Source of the DNA: Nocardioides sp. zg-1230
GTDB lineage: Bacteria; Actinomycetota; Actinomycetes; Propionibacteriales; Nocardioidaceae
NCBI RefSeq assembly: GCF_013155335.1
Contig: NZ_JABJQZ010000002.1
Location: 310,001-374,000 of the forward strand
Length of the DNA: 64,000 bases
Direction: 5' to 3'
Position numbers and translations under genes: made by a program
The notes under the pieces: model-generated
Database searches by the model: none
Told to the model about the DNA's origin: nothing
The model's input: only the letters and a program-made list of their open reading frames with translations
Shown here: positions 28,733 through 37,335 of the stretch, piece by piece
How positions within the stretch are numbered: position 1 is the first letter of the stretch
How the letters are laid out: each line of letters opens with the position of its first letter

Positions 28733-29062
28733 TCAGGTGGCCTCGACGTCGTAGGGCGGGACGTGGCCCTCGGGGAGCGCGGACTGCTTGGCGGCCTCCG
28801 CCTGCTCGCGGTCGACCTCGGCCATGGCCTCGGTGATGTGCTTGCGGACGATCGTGCGGGGGTCGAGGTCGCGCAGCTGGAGGTCGGAGTACTCCGGGCC
28901 GAGCTCGTTGCGGAGCTCGTCGCGGGCGTTGGTGGCGAGCCCGCGCGCCCGGTGGAGCAGCTGCGCGGCCTGCCGGGCGAGGTCGGGCAGCTTGTCCGGA
29001 CCCAGCACGACGACCGCCACGAGGGCGATCACGGCCAGCTCGAGGAGCCCGACGTCGAACAT
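28733..29062 (-). CDS. tatB: Sec-independent translocase subunit TatB
   Basis: 109 residues. A single N-terminal membrane helix (VGLLELAVIALVAVVVLGP), the hinge GPDKLPDLARQ and a charged amphipathic helix define TatA/B; the length and the 'LGPDKLP' hinge favour TatB. It forms the substrate receptor of the twin-arginine export system with TatC. No tatA or tatC is in this window. TAGGTT lies 7 nt before the ATG on the minus strand, so the message is probably leaderless. Confidence 0.88.
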   Translation of the reverse strand: MFDVGLLELAVIALVAVVVLGPDKLPDLARQAAQLLHRARGLATNARDELRNELGPEYSDLQLRDLDPRTIVRKHITEAMAEVDREQAEAAKQSALPEGHVPPYDVEAT

Positions 29063-29105
29063 GACTCAGAACCTACTGCCTGCCCGGAGCGGTGGTCGGA
29101 CGTGG

Positions 29106-30266
29106 TCAGAACTTGCTGGACGGGGTGAGCCCGAGCTGCATGCCCGCCAGCCCGCGGCCGCGCCCCGACAGCGTCTGGGCGACCCGGGTGAGCTCACGCG
29201 CGGCGTGGGCGGACGGGTCGGCCTCCACGATGGGCTTGCCGACGTCACCGCCCTCGCGCAGGGAGATGTCGAGCGGGATCTGGGCGAGGACCGGTACGTC
29301 GTAGCCGAACCGTCCCGACAGCGTCGCCGCCACCCGCGCACCGCCGCCGCTGCCGAAGACCTCGAGCCGGTGGTCGTCCTCGGCCGGGCAGTGGGGGCAG
29401 GGGAGGTAGCTCATGTTCTCGATCACGCCGACGACCCGCTGGTGCATCATCGACGCCATCGTGCCGGCGCGCTCGGCCACCTCGGCCGCCGCCTCCTGCG
29501 GGGTCGTGACGACGACGACCTCGGCGCTCGGCAGGTGCTGGCCGAGCGAGATCGCCACGTCGCCGGTGCCGGGGGGCAGGTCGAGCAGCAGGGCATCGAG
29601 GTCGCCCCAGTAGACGTCGGCCAGCATCTGCACGAGTGCGCGGTCGAGCATGGGGCCACGCCAGGCGACGACCTGGTCGCGGCGGGGCTTGAGCATGCCG
29701 ATGGAGATCACCGAGACGCCGCTGGGCGTGGGCACCGGCATGATCAGGTCGTCGACCTGGGTCGGCCGGGTGTCCGCGACGCCGAGCATCGCCGGCACCG
29801 AGTGACCGTAGATGTCGGCGTCCACGATGCCGACCTTGAGGCCCTGGGCGGCCATCGACAGGGCGAGGTTGACCGTGACCGACGACTTGCCGACGCCGCC
29901 CTTGCCGCTGGCGATCGCGTAGACCTTGGTGAGCGAGCCGGGCTGGGCGAAGGGGATCTCGCGCTGGGCGCGCCCGTCGCTGAGGATCTCCTTGAGGCCG
30001 GCGCGCTGCTCGGCGGTCATCACGCCGAGGGTGAGGTCGACCGACGCGACGCCGGGGACCTTCGTGACGGCGGCGGTGACGTCGCGGTTGATCGTGTCCT
30101 TGAGCGGGCACCCCGCCACGGTCAGCAGCACGTGGACCGCGACCGCGCCGTCCGCGGCGACCTCGACGGAGTCGACCATCCCCAGGTCCGTGATCGGGCG
30201 CTTGATCTCGGGATCGTTGACGGTCGCCAGGGCGTCCATCACCTGCTGCTGCGTGGGGGTGCTCAT
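29106..30266 (-). CDS. Mrp/NBP35-type iron-sulfur carrier ATPase
   Basis: 386 residues. The N-terminal MIP18/DUF59 domain (ATVNDPEIKRPITDLGMV, about 1-90) is followed by a P-loop ATPase with GKGGVGKSS (about residues 120-128), DADIYGHSVPAMLG and the cluster-binding CPHC motif in YLPCPHCPAED. Such proteins carry and deliver Fe-S clusters to apoproteins. ATG 30266 follows TAGACT by 8 nt on the minus strand. The promoter lies inside an imperfect inverted repeat. Confidence 0.93.
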   Translation of the reverse strand: MSTPTQQQVMDALATVNDPEIKRPITDLGMVDSVEVAADGAVAVHVLLTVAGCPLKDTINRDVTAAVTKVPGVASVDLTLGVMTAEQRAGLKEILSDGRAQREIPFAQPGSLTKVYAIASGKGGVGKSSVTVNLALSMAAQGLKVGIVDADIYGHSVPAMLGVADTRPTQVDDLIMPVPTPSGVSVISIGMLKPRRDQVVAWRGPMLDRALVQMLADVYWGDLDALLLDLPPGTGDVAISLGQHLPSAEVVVVTTPQEAAAEVAERAGTMASMMHQRVVGVIENMSYLPCPHCPAEDDHRLEVFGSGGGARVAATLSGRFGYDVPVLAQIPLDISLREGGDVGKPIVEADPSAHAARELTRVAQTLSGRGRGLAGMQLGLTPSSKF

Positions 30267-30291
30267 GAGGACGAAGTCTACGAGCCACCCC
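30256..30291 (-). promoter_or_regulatory. Imperfect inverted repeat spanning the Mrp-gene promoter
   Basis: Plus-strand GGGGTGCTC (30256-30264) and GAGCCACCCC (30282-30291) pair over nine positions with one bulged base. Between them lie the last two bases of the start codon region and the minus-strand TAGACT (30275-30280). The layout matches the stronger repeats at mtrA and two other regulators. Confidence 0.35.
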
Positions 30292-30297
30292 GTGGGA

Positions 30298-30810
30298 TCA
30301 CGGTGTCGGCTCGTCCTCGGGCTCGCGGCGCGAGAGGTCCTCGATGTCGCCGAGGAGTCCGCGCAGCTCCGAGCGCAGGAAGTCGCGGGTGGCGACCTCG
30401 CCGACCGCCATCCGCAGCGAGGCGACCTCGCGGGCGAGGAACTCCATGTCGGCGTGGGCCCGGGCGTTGGCCTGGCGGTCCTGCTCGGCGACCACCTTGT
30501 CGCGCTGCTCCTGGCGGTTCTGGGCGAGCAGGATCAGCGGAGCGGCGTACGACGCCTGCAGGCTGAGCATCAGGGTCAGGAAGATGAACGGGAACTCGTC
30601 GAAGCGCAGGTCACGCGGCGCGAGGACGTTCCAGGCGACCCAGGCCGCGACGAACATCGTCATCCAGAGCAGGAACTTCGCGGTGCCCATGTAGCGGGCG
30701 AACGACTCGGCGAAGACGCCGAACGCGTCGGCGTCGACGCTCGGGCGCCGCACGAGCTGGCGGCGCGTGTCGCGGGGGGTGTCGAGCCGGATGCGGCGGT
30801 CGGTGCTCAC
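30298..30810 (-). CDS. DUF1003 membrane protein
   Basis: 170 residues from GTG 30810, overlapping the upstream MgtE-N/CBS stop by GTGA. Two membrane helices (TAKFLLWMTMFVAAWVAWNVL and FPFIFLTLMLSLQASYAAPLILLAQNRQ) followed by QNRQEQRDKVVAEQDRQANARAHADMEF are the hallmark of DUF1003. The tail is a coiled-coil-like helix. Function unknown; coupling to a CBS/MgtE-N protein is common in actinobacteria. Confidence 0.9.
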   Translation of the reverse strand: MSTDRRIRLDTPRDTRRQLVRRPSVDADAFGVFAESFARYMGTAKFLLWMTMFVAAWVAWNVLAPRDLRFDEFPFIFLTLMLSLQASYAAPLILLAQNRQEQRDKVVAEQDRQANARAHADMEFLAREVASLRMAVGEVATRDFLRSELRGLLGDIEDLSRREPEDEPTP

Positions 30811-32075
30811 CGGGCACCTCCCGTGATCGGTCCGGGTCGCGGGGCCCGGTCGCGCCAGCCCTCGGGCAGCATGTGGTCGAGCAGGTCGTCGACCGTGATC
30901 GCGCCGAGCAGGCGGCCCTCGTCGTCCACGACGGGCGCGGCGACCAGGTTGTAGGTGGCCAGGTGGGCCGCCACCTCGTCCATCGAGGCGTCGGGGCGCA
31001 GCGGGTCCATCGACTCGTCGAGCGCGGCGGCCACGAGGGTCGAGGGCGGCTCACGCAGGAGGCGCTGGATGTGCGCCGCCCCCAGCAGCCGACCCGTCGG
31101 GGTCTCCAACGGCTGGCGGCAGACGTAGACCAGCGCCGCGAGGGCCGGGGTGAGCTCGGGGTTGCGCACGTGAGCGAGAGCGTCGGCGATGGTCGCGTCG
31201 GGGGAGAGGATCACCGGCTCGGGCGTCATCATCGCGCCGGCGGTGTCGTCGTCGTACGACATCAGGCGCCGCACGTCCTCGGCCTCGTCGGGCTCCATCA
31301 ACCCGAGCAGCGTCGCGGCCGTCTCGGGGTTGAGCTCGGCGATCAGGTCGGCGGCGTCGTCGGCCGACATCTCCTCCAGCACGTCGGCGGCACGCTCGGA
31401 GTCGAGGTGCTCGAGGATCTCGACCTGGTCCTCGTCGGGGAGCTCCTCGAGCACGTCGGCCAGCCGCTCGTCGTCGAGGGCCGCCACGACGGCCGTACGC
31501 CGCTCCGGCGGGAGGTCGTGGATCATGTTGGCCGCGTCGGCCGGACGCATGTCGTTGAGCGCCGCGATGAGGTGGGTGGCGCCCTGGGTGGGCTCGTGCC
31601 GGGTCAGGCCGGTCACGTCGCGCCACTCCACGACGTGGGTCTGCCCGCGCCGCCGGAACCCCTTGCTCGGCTCCTGCACCGCGACGCGCGAGAGGACCCA
31701 GTCGCGGTTGCGCGCCTGCTCCATCGCGACGTCGTACACGACGCCGGTGACGCCCGAGTCCTTGATCGTGACCGTGCGGTCGAGCATCTGGCCCATCACG
31801 AGCGTCTCGGTCGAGCGCTGCTCGAAGCGACGCATGTTCAGCAGGCCCGTCGTGTGCACCTGACCGCTGTCGATCGCGGTGATGCGCGTCATCGGCACGA
31901 AGATCCGGCGTCGACCGAAGACCTCGGCGACCATGCCGAGGACCCGCGGCTGGCTCGTCTCGGTGCGGAGCGCGACGACCAGGTCGCGCACCTTGGCCAC
32001 CTGGTCGCCCTGGGGGTCGAAGATCGGCAGCCCGACGAGCCGGGCCACGAAGACGCGGGTCGGGGTGGTGCTCAC
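30807..32075 (-). CDS. Soluble MgtE-N / CBS-domain protein
   Basis: 422 residues from GTG 32075. Order: PRC-barrel-like N-terminal domain (about 1-170), MgtE N-terminal superhelix (ALNDMRPADAANMIHDLPPERR through DADDAADLIAEL-type repeats, about 185-285) and a CBS pair (MMTPEPVILSPDATIADAL and DPLRPDASMDEVAAHL, about 300-410). The membrane channel of MgtE is absent, so this is a magnesium- or nucleotide-sensing regulatory protein rather than a transporter. It is coupled to the DUF1003 gene. TACCGT lies 7 nt upstream of the start. Confidence 0.88.
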   Translation of the reverse strand: MSTTPTRVFVARLVGLPIFDPQGDQVAKVRDLVVALRTETSQPRVLGMVAEVFGRRRIFVPMTRITAIDSGQVHTTGLLNMRRFEQRSTETLVMGQMLDRTVTIKDSGVTGVVYDVAMEQARNRDWVLSRVAVQEPSKGFRRRGQTHVVEWRDVTGLTRHEPTQGATHLIAALNDMRPADAANMIHDLPPERRTAVVAALDDERLADVLEELPDEDQVEILEHLDSERAADVLEEMSADDAADLIAELNPETAATLLGLMEPDEAEDVRRLMSYDDDTAGAMMTPEPVILSPDATIADALAHVRNPELTPALAALVYVCRQPLETPTGRLLGAAHIQRLLREPPSTLVAAALDESMDPLRPDASMDEVAAHLATYNLVAAPVVDDEGRLLGAITVDDLLDHMLPEGWRDRAPRPGPITGGAR

Positions 32076-32135
32076 GGCCGCAACGGTAGCGTGCCGTCCG
32101 CTCTCCGGAACCGCCTCCGCGCCGGAGCCGTGGTG

Positions 32136-32200
32136 TACTCTCATGTAGCACGAGTCACTTCTGTCACATCGATCGGGCCCGGGCCGACACGTCTGACGTG
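32136..32200 (+). promoter_or_regulatory. Promoter element and hairpin in the leader of the EEP-fusion gene
   Basis: TACTCT (32136-32141) could be the -10 box, giving a leader of about 120 nt. The leader contains CACGT-ctg-ACGTG (32188-32200), extended by GCCG/CGGC pairing with one bulge. I recognise no known riboswitch. Confidence 0.3.
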
Positions 32201-32266
32201 CGGCGGACGGGCACGGTCGGGTCACCTCGACGACGCCACTTCCCCGACATCTGTGAGGCCCCTTCC

Positions 32267-34180
32267 ATGCCCGGCACGTCTGCTTCCTCGCGCCCGTCCT
32301 CCTTCCGACGCCTCGGCGCCGTCGGTCTGACGCTCGCCACGGCACTGCTCGTGGCCCCCACCGCTCCCGACGCCGGCCCGGCGTCCGCGGCTGCTGCCCA
32401 GCCCGCCGCCGCGCCCGTCACGGCCCGCGCGGCCGACACCGCGCAGACGACCCCGGCCACCTTCTTCCGGGTCGGCAACTTCAACGTCCTCGGTGCCGAC
32501 CACACCGCTCCCGGCGGCAAGCGCAAGGGCTGGGAGTCCGGCACCGTGCGCATGGACCGCGTGGTGAGCCTCCTCCAGCAGAACACCCTCGACGTCGTCG
32601 GCTTCCAGGAGTTCCAGCCGCCGCAGGCGGCCCGCTTCGGCGAGCTGATGGGCACCTCCTGGCAGACCTACCCGGGCCTCGACAACCCGGCCGGCCCCTC
32701 GGTCAACTCGATCGGGTGGAACACCGGTGTCTGGACGCTGCTCGAGGCGCGCACGATCCCGATCCCCTACTTCGACGGCGTGCCCAGCCGGATGCCGGCG
32801 GTGCTCCTGCAGAACGTCGAGACCGGCCGTCGGGTGTGGTTCTTCAACACCCACAACCCGGCCGACGTACGCGGTCCGGCGCAGTCCTACCGCGACACCG
32901 GTTTCGCGATGGAGGTCGCGCTCGCCAACGAGCTGCGGGCCGCCTACCCCGACGCGCCGTTCATCTCCCTCGGCGACAAGAACGAGCGCGGCAGCTACTA
33001 CTGCAAGGTCGCACCCGGCTCGAACATGTGGTCCGCCAGCGGCGGCTACGTCGACGGCAGCACCTGCCAGCCGCCCGCCGGTGGCGCGATCGACTGGATC
33101 ATGGGCACCAAGGACGTCTTCTTCAACGGTTACACCCGGGTGTGGAACGACTTCGTCTCCAAGACCAGCGACCACCCCCTCTACTACTCCAACGCCGTCG
33201 TGCCGGCCTCCGCGCCGAACGGTGTCGACCACGTCGTGGTCGTCGCCGTCCCCGGCCTGACCTCGGCCATCGCCGGCGGCTCGAAGGCCCCCGGCGAGGC
33301 CACGCGCATGGTCAGCAACGGTGCGTCGACCACCAACGCGCGCACCGCTACTGAGAGCACCCAGGCCGACGCCAACCTGACGACGCTGCTCACCGGGCGC
33401 CGGGTGTTCCCCAAGAGGGGCGGACACGGTGTCGGCTCCGAGAAGAAGCTGCCGTCGACGGTCCACGACTCGGCGGGCCAGTACGTCTCCAGCCTCTTCG
33501 ACCTCGCCCACAACAACTCGGGGCGCACCATGTTCGCCTCGAGCCGCAAGGAGACCCGCTTCGTCCTGAGCAGCTGGAACCGCAAGAGCGGCGGCAAGGA
33601 CCCCTACGGCGTGGACGACGGCACGGCCAAGATCGACCGGTTCAAGATCAAGCGCGACGACGCCCAGGCCGTCGGCTGGTGGCGCGAGACGATCGAGCGC
33701 AAGCCCGCCGAGCTGAGCGTCATCGAGCTGTCGGGGGTCCTGAAGGCCGGGCTCGACGACGGCTTCAAGGGCGCGGCGTACGAGAAGGCGGTCCGCAAGG
33801 CGTTCCAGAAGGTCGCCGGCATCCGCCGCAGCATCGCCAAGTCGCCGGCGATGAACGGCACGACGCTGCTGGTCGTCACCGGCACCGGCGGCGCGCAGAA
33901 GTCGAAGGGCTCCTCGCGCACCTGGGCGAAGAGCTACAAGGTGCCGATGTGGGTGACGGGTCCGGGCGTTCCGGCCGCGAGCGACCTCTACTCCCTCAAC
34001 CCGTCGTTCAGCTCGCCCGGCAGCCAGCAGACGGGCTACTCCGGCGCGCAGCCCATCCGGGTCGGCGACCTGACCAACCTGGTCACGCGCACGCTGGGTG
34101 TCCCGCCGGTGCCGGCCTCGTCGATGGACCCGGAGCAGCGCTTCCAGGTCTTCGACCCGCTGCTGGTCCCGGGGTCCTGA
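32267..34180 (+). CDS. Secreted DNase I-fold (EEP) protein fused to a metal-site-less alkaline-phosphatase-like domain
   Basis: 637 residues. A Sec-type signal peptide (about 1-42) leads into an endonuclease/exonuclease/phosphatase domain (about 64-310) with an intact active site: Asn72 in FNVLG, Glu115 in GFQEF, GDKN (D237, N239), AIDW and SDH (D302-H303). From about 320 a second domain resembles the alkaline phosphatase / type I phosphodiesterase superfamily in order and spacing (VVVVAVPGL, NGASTTNART, LTGRRV, GHGVG, VPMWVTGPG, DLTNLVTRTLG), but the metal ligands are gone: the usual DGL reads PGL, the PNHT nucleophile segment reads DANLT, the Dx3H segment reads GVLKAG and ADHG reads TGTGG. 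It is probably extracellular. The substrate (nucleic acid or phospholipid) is unknown. Confidence 0.75.
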   Translation: MPGTSASSRPSSFRRLGAVGLTLATALLVAPTAPDAGPASAAAAQPAAAPVTARAADTAQTTPATFFRVGNFNVLGADHTAPGGKRKGWESGTVRMDRVVSLLQQNTLDVVGFQEFQPPQAARFGELMGTSWQTYPGLDNPAGPSVNSIGWNTGVWTLLEARTIPIPYFDGVPSRMPAVLLQNVETGRRVWFFNTHNPADVRGPAQSYRDTGFAMEVALANELRAAYPDAPFISLGDKNERGSYYCKVAPGSNMWSASGGYVDGSTCQPPAGGAIDWIMGTKDVFFNGYTRVWNDFVSKTSDHPLYYSNAVVPASAPNGVDHVVVVAVPGLTSAIAGGSKAPGEATRMVSNGASTTNARTATESTQADANLTTLLTGRRVFPKRGGHGVGSEKKLPSTVHDSAGQYVSSLFDLAHNNSGRTMFASSRKETRFVLSSWNRKSGGKDPYGVDDGTAKIDRFKIKRDDAQAVGWWRETIERKPAELSVIELSGVLKAGLDDGFKGAAYEKAVRKAFQKVAGIRRSIAKSPAMNGTTLLVVTGTGGAQKSKGSSRTWAKSYKVPMWVTGPGVPAASDLYSLNPSFSSPGSQQTGYSGAQPIRVGDLTNLVTRTLGVPPVPASSMDPEQRFQVFDPLLVPGS

Positions 34181-34296
34181 TCCGAGAAGGTTGGTGCGGC
34201 GCTGCGGCGCCCGGTTAGGCTTGCGGCTCCGAGCCGCCCACGTCCCGCGTGGCGCCGTCCGCCGGGGCGTCGGCTCACCCCCCGCAGAAGGTGGCC

Positions 34297-35487
34297 GTGA
34301 AGCACAAGGACCCCGAGACCCCGAGCAGCCCGCGCCGCTCGCGTGTCGAGCTGTGGGCTCCCTTCCTCGTGCTCGCGATCATCGCCGCTGTGGTGTGGGC
34401 GTCGTTCTGGTCGGACTCCGCGGTCGACGAGGTGGCCACCGACCGGACGGGCGCCTCGCAGGCCACGGCTGCGTCCGATGCGTCCGACGACCCGGGCGCA
34501 GCGGCCGGGGATGAAGGGTCCGACGGGTCAGGCCGGCCCTCGGGCTCGGCCGGTGCCGAGCCGGAGCACCCGGAGCCCGAGCAGCTCGAGGCGTCCGTAC
34601 GCCGTTTCCGTGCCGCCCAGCGCCGGCTCGCCGCCCGCGTCTCCCGGCAGGTGAGGGAGGTCGAGCAGCGCCTGCAGTCCTTCGAGTTCCAGGTCGCGAG
34701 CTACAACGTCCTCGGTGACTCCCACACGGGGCCGGGAGGCAACCGGCCGGGCTGGCCCGACGCCGGCCCGCGCATGGACATGACGATCGGCCAGCTGCGG
34801 AGCAACGGGATCGACGTCGTCGGGTTCCAGGAGTTCGAGCAGAGCCAGTACGGCATGTTCACCTCGCGGGCGGGGGAGTACTCGCTCTACCCGGGCATGT
34901 CGCTCGGCAACCGGTCGGTGCGCTTCAACATCGCCTGGCGCTCCGACATGTTCCGGCTGGTGGAGGCGCACACGCTTCCCATTCCCTACGCCGGAGGCAA
35001 CCGGATCGACATGCCGGTCGTCCTGCTGGAGTCGATCAGCACCGGACGCCGGGCGTGGTTCGCGAACTTCCACAACCCCGCCGACACGCCCAACCTCGGC
35101 AACAACGCCCGGTGGCGGGCCGAGGCGGCCGCCATGGAGGTCGCCCACCTGACCGAGCTCCACCAGGCCGACGGCACTCCTGTGATCGCCACCGGCGACT
35201 ACAACGAGCGCGCCGAGATCTTCTGCCGCTTCACCGCGGGCGGCGTCTTCACCGCCGCCGCGGGCGGCAGCTCGGCCGGTGGCTGCTCGCCTCCGTCCGG
35301 GATGCAGGTCGACTGGGTCTTCGGCTCCACCGGCATCGCCTTCGGCGGCTACGCCGTCACCGGCACGGGCCAGGCGTCCGACCACAACATGGTGCACGCC
35401 ACCGCCACCCTCACCGAGGGCGTCGCGGAGCCGGGGACCGACGACCCGACCGACGACGAGACCGACGGCGAGACCGAGGCCCCGTAG
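34297..35487 (+). CDS. Membrane-anchored DNase I-fold (EEP) protein
   Basis: 396 residues from GTG 34297, with GAAGG 5 nt upstream; GTG 34291 and 34249 are alternatives. An N-terminal anchor helix (about 20-36) is followed by an acidic linker, a charged coiled-coil-like helix (95-130) and an EEP domain (130-372) with SYNVLG (N137), GFQEF (E179), GDYN (D301, N303), QVDW and SDH (361-363). It is a paralogue of the preceding EEP domain (shared RxxWFxNxHNPAD, SxGxQxDW-type and SDH segments). TAGGCT at 34216-34221 and a 6-bp stem hairpin (34223-34237) suggest a separate promoter. Confidence 0.78.
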   Translation: MKHKDPETPSSPRRSRVELWAPFLVLAIIAAVVWASFWSDSAVDEVATDRTGASQATAASDASDDPGAAAGDEGSDGSGRPSGSAGAEPEHPEPEQLEASVRRFRAAQRRLAARVSRQVREVEQRLQSFEFQVASYNVLGDSHTGPGGNRPGWPDAGPRMDMTIGQLRSNGIDVVGFQEFEQSQYGMFTSRAGEYSLYPGMSLGNRSVRFNIAWRSDMFRLVEAHTLPIPYAGGNRIDMPVVLLESISTGRRAWFANFHNPADTPNLGNNARWRAEAAAMEVAHLTELHQADGTPVIATGDYNERAEIFCRFTAGGVFTAAAGGSSAGGCSPPSGMQVDWVFGSTGIAFGGYAVTGTGQASDHNMVHATATLTEGVAEPGTDDPTDDETDGETEAP

Positions 35488-35528
35488 CCCCCGAGGCCGC
35501 GGGCGGGCCGCTCGGTATAGTCCGCCGC

Positions 35529-37094
35529 GTGAGGTCCCTGAGCCAGCTGCGGCGTCCCGGCGCGCTGGAGGTCCTCCGGATCGACGCCGCGGGCCTGCTG
35601 GTCGCCGACGCCCCCGAGCAGCTGGTCGACGTGGCCTTCGACGGTCGCCGCATCTGGTCGTTCTGGCTGCTCCGCGACGGCGAGCGGAGCGACGACGGGA
35701 TCAGCCTGCAGTGGCCCAAGCCCCTGCGGCCGTTCCTCGACGGGGTCACCGAGGTGACCCTCAGCGACCCCGGCACCGACACCGTGCTCTTCTCCCGCGA
35801 GGTGCAGTTCGGCGAGCGCCCCGACCGGATCGCCGTCGTCAACCCCGCCGGCCGTCCGCTGGCTCTCGACAAGTCGCTCAAGCTGGTCGAGACCTTCGAC
35901 ACCCGCGACGCCGCCCAGGTCGAGCCGCTGCTCGACGCGATCGAGGAGGTGCTCGGCGCGTTGCGCCGGGCCGGGCTCGACGCCTTCCTCGCCTACGGCA
36001 CGGCCCTGGGCGCGATCCGCGACGGCGGCCTCATCGGCCACGACAGCGACGCTGACCTGGGCTACGTCAGCACCTACGACCACCCGGTCGACGTGATCCG
36101 CGAGTCCTTCCGGATCCAGCGCGCCCTCACCGACATGGGCTACCGCGTCACCCGCTACAGCGCGATCGCCCTCAAGGTCCACGTCCTGGAGAGCGACGGC
36201 CTCGACCGCGGGCTCGACGTCTTCGGCGGGTTCATGCGCGACGGCAAGCTCTACCTGATGGGTGAGATCGCCGTGCCGTTCGAGCGCGAGTGGATCTACC
36301 CGCTCGGGACGGCCTCGCTGGAGGGACGTGAGTTCCCCGTGCCGGCCGACGCCGACAGGTTCCTCACCGCCACGTACGGCCCCCACTGGCGGGTGCCCGA
36401 CCCGGCCTACAAGTTCACCACCCCCGCCAGCACCATCGAGCTCTTCAACGGCTGGTTCCGCGGGATGCGCACCGGACGCGCCGGCTGGCACGCCTACCAC
36501 AAGCGCACCGCGCACCACGCCGCGTCGGTCTCGGCCGTCGCCGAGGCGGTCGCCGCACGCCACCCCGACCTCGCGACGTACGTCGACATCGGCTGCGGCC
36601 GCGGCACCGACGTCGCGTGGTTCGCCGACCGCGGCGTGACCGCGATCGGGCTCGACTTCCAGCCCTACGCCTACGACGCCGAGGCTCAGCGCCGCGCCGA
36701 CGACCCGCGGGTGACCTTCCAGCTCTTCAACCTCCTCGAGCTGCGCCACGTGCTCGCCGTGCCGGCCTGGATCGCCCGGATGCCCGGCCCGCGCGCCGTC
36801 GGGTGCGTCCACGTCGTCGAGCGGCTCGGTCGCCGGGGTCGCCTCAACATGCTGCGCGCGGCCCGCATGGTGGTGGCCGGGACGAACGGCACCCTGCACC
36901 TGCAGTTCCTCAGCGAGAAGGGCCGCGACGGCTACGCTCGCCGCACCGGCGCCCGCAAGCCCCTCGACCCCGCGATCGTCGCGGCCGAGGTGGCGGAGTC
37001 CGGAGGCCGGGTCCTGGAGCAGGTCCGCGAGCACGTCTCGGACGCGCCCGGGAGCTCGCAGGTGTGCCGCATGATCATCGACTGGAACGCGTGA
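35529..37094 (+). CDS. LicD-like nucleotidyltransferase fused to a SAM methyltransferase
   Basis: 521 residues from GTG 35529, 7 nt after TATAGT. Residues 1-120 form a beta-rich N-terminal module. Residues 130-310 carry the LicD/fukutin-like nucleotidyltransferase signature, GTALGAIRDGG (157-167) followed by GHDSDADLGY (170-179) with the metal-binding DxD. Residues 345-521 are a class I methyltransferase with motif I DIGCGRG (353-359) and IGLDFQPY. LicD proteins transfer phosphocholine or similar groups to surface glycans; the fused methyltransferase may methylate the same acceptor. The gene begins a probable operon with the next two. Confidence 0.8.
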   Translation: MRSLSQLRRPGALEVLRIDAAGLLVADAPEQLVDVAFDGRRIWSFWLLRDGERSDDGISLQWPKPLRPFLDGVTEVTLSDPGTDTVLFSREVQFGERPDRIAVVNPAGRPLALDKSLKLVETFDTRDAAQVEPLLDAIEEVLGALRRAGLDAFLAYGTALGAIRDGGLIGHDSDADLGYVSTYDHPVDVIRESFRIQRALTDMGYRVTRYSAIALKVHVLESDGLDRGLDVFGGFMRDGKLYLMGEIAVPFEREWIYPLGTASLEGREFPVPADADRFLTATYGPHWRVPDPAYKFTTPASTIELFNGWFRGMRTGRAGWHAYHKRTAHHAASVSAVAEAVAARHPDLATYVDIGCGRGTDVAWFADRGVTAIGLDFQPYAYDAEAQRRADDPRVTFQLFNLLELRHVLAVPAWIARMPGPRAVGCVHVVERLGRRGRLNMLRAARMVVAGTNGTLHLQFLSEKGRDGYARRTGARKPLDPAIVAAEVAESGGRVLEQVREHVSDAPGSSQVCRMIIDWNA

Positions 37095-37107
37095 GGTGGG
37101 AGCAGAC

Positions 37108-37335
37108 ATGTTCGGACTGGGCATTCGGAGGGGGCACCGCTCCGGCCCCGAGGTCGGCGGCGACCTCGAGAAGCGCGTCGCCGCGCTCGAGGAGGCCGTC
37201 CAGGAGAACCGCGCGCTCAACGTGCGCCTGGCCGAGCTCACCGACGTCGTGACGGAGCTGCTGCTGCCGGTGGCCGCGCGTGACGAGGAGAAGCTGGAGG
37301 AGCTGCTCGGGAAGTACCGCGAGGACTTCTCTTGA
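37108..37335 (+). CDS. Small coiled-coil protein (DUF6752-like)
   Basis: 75 residues from ATG 37108, with GGGAG 5 nt upstream, starting 13 nt after the LicD fusion. After a short N-terminus it is one long amphipathic helix (DLEKRVAALEEAVQENRALNVRLAELTDVVTELLL) with heptad leucines, ending in a charged tail. I associate the pattern with DUF6752 from memory, without certainty. It overlaps the sulfotransferase-like start in TTGA, so it is translated with it. It may be a scaffold for the neighbouring enzymes. Confidence 0.7.
   Translation: MFGLGIRRGHRSGPEVGGDLEKRVAALEEAVQENRALNVRLAELTDVVTELLLPVAARDEEKLEELLGKYREDFS

Noticed and set aside
30807..32075. Calling this gene a magnesium transporter MgtE
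   Set aside because: It has the MgtE N-terminal and CBS domains but no membrane helices.
32267..34180. Annotating the C-terminal domain of the EEP fusion as an active alkaline phosphatase or sulfatase
   Set aside because: The nucleophile and all metal-ligand segments are replaced, so activity is not supported.
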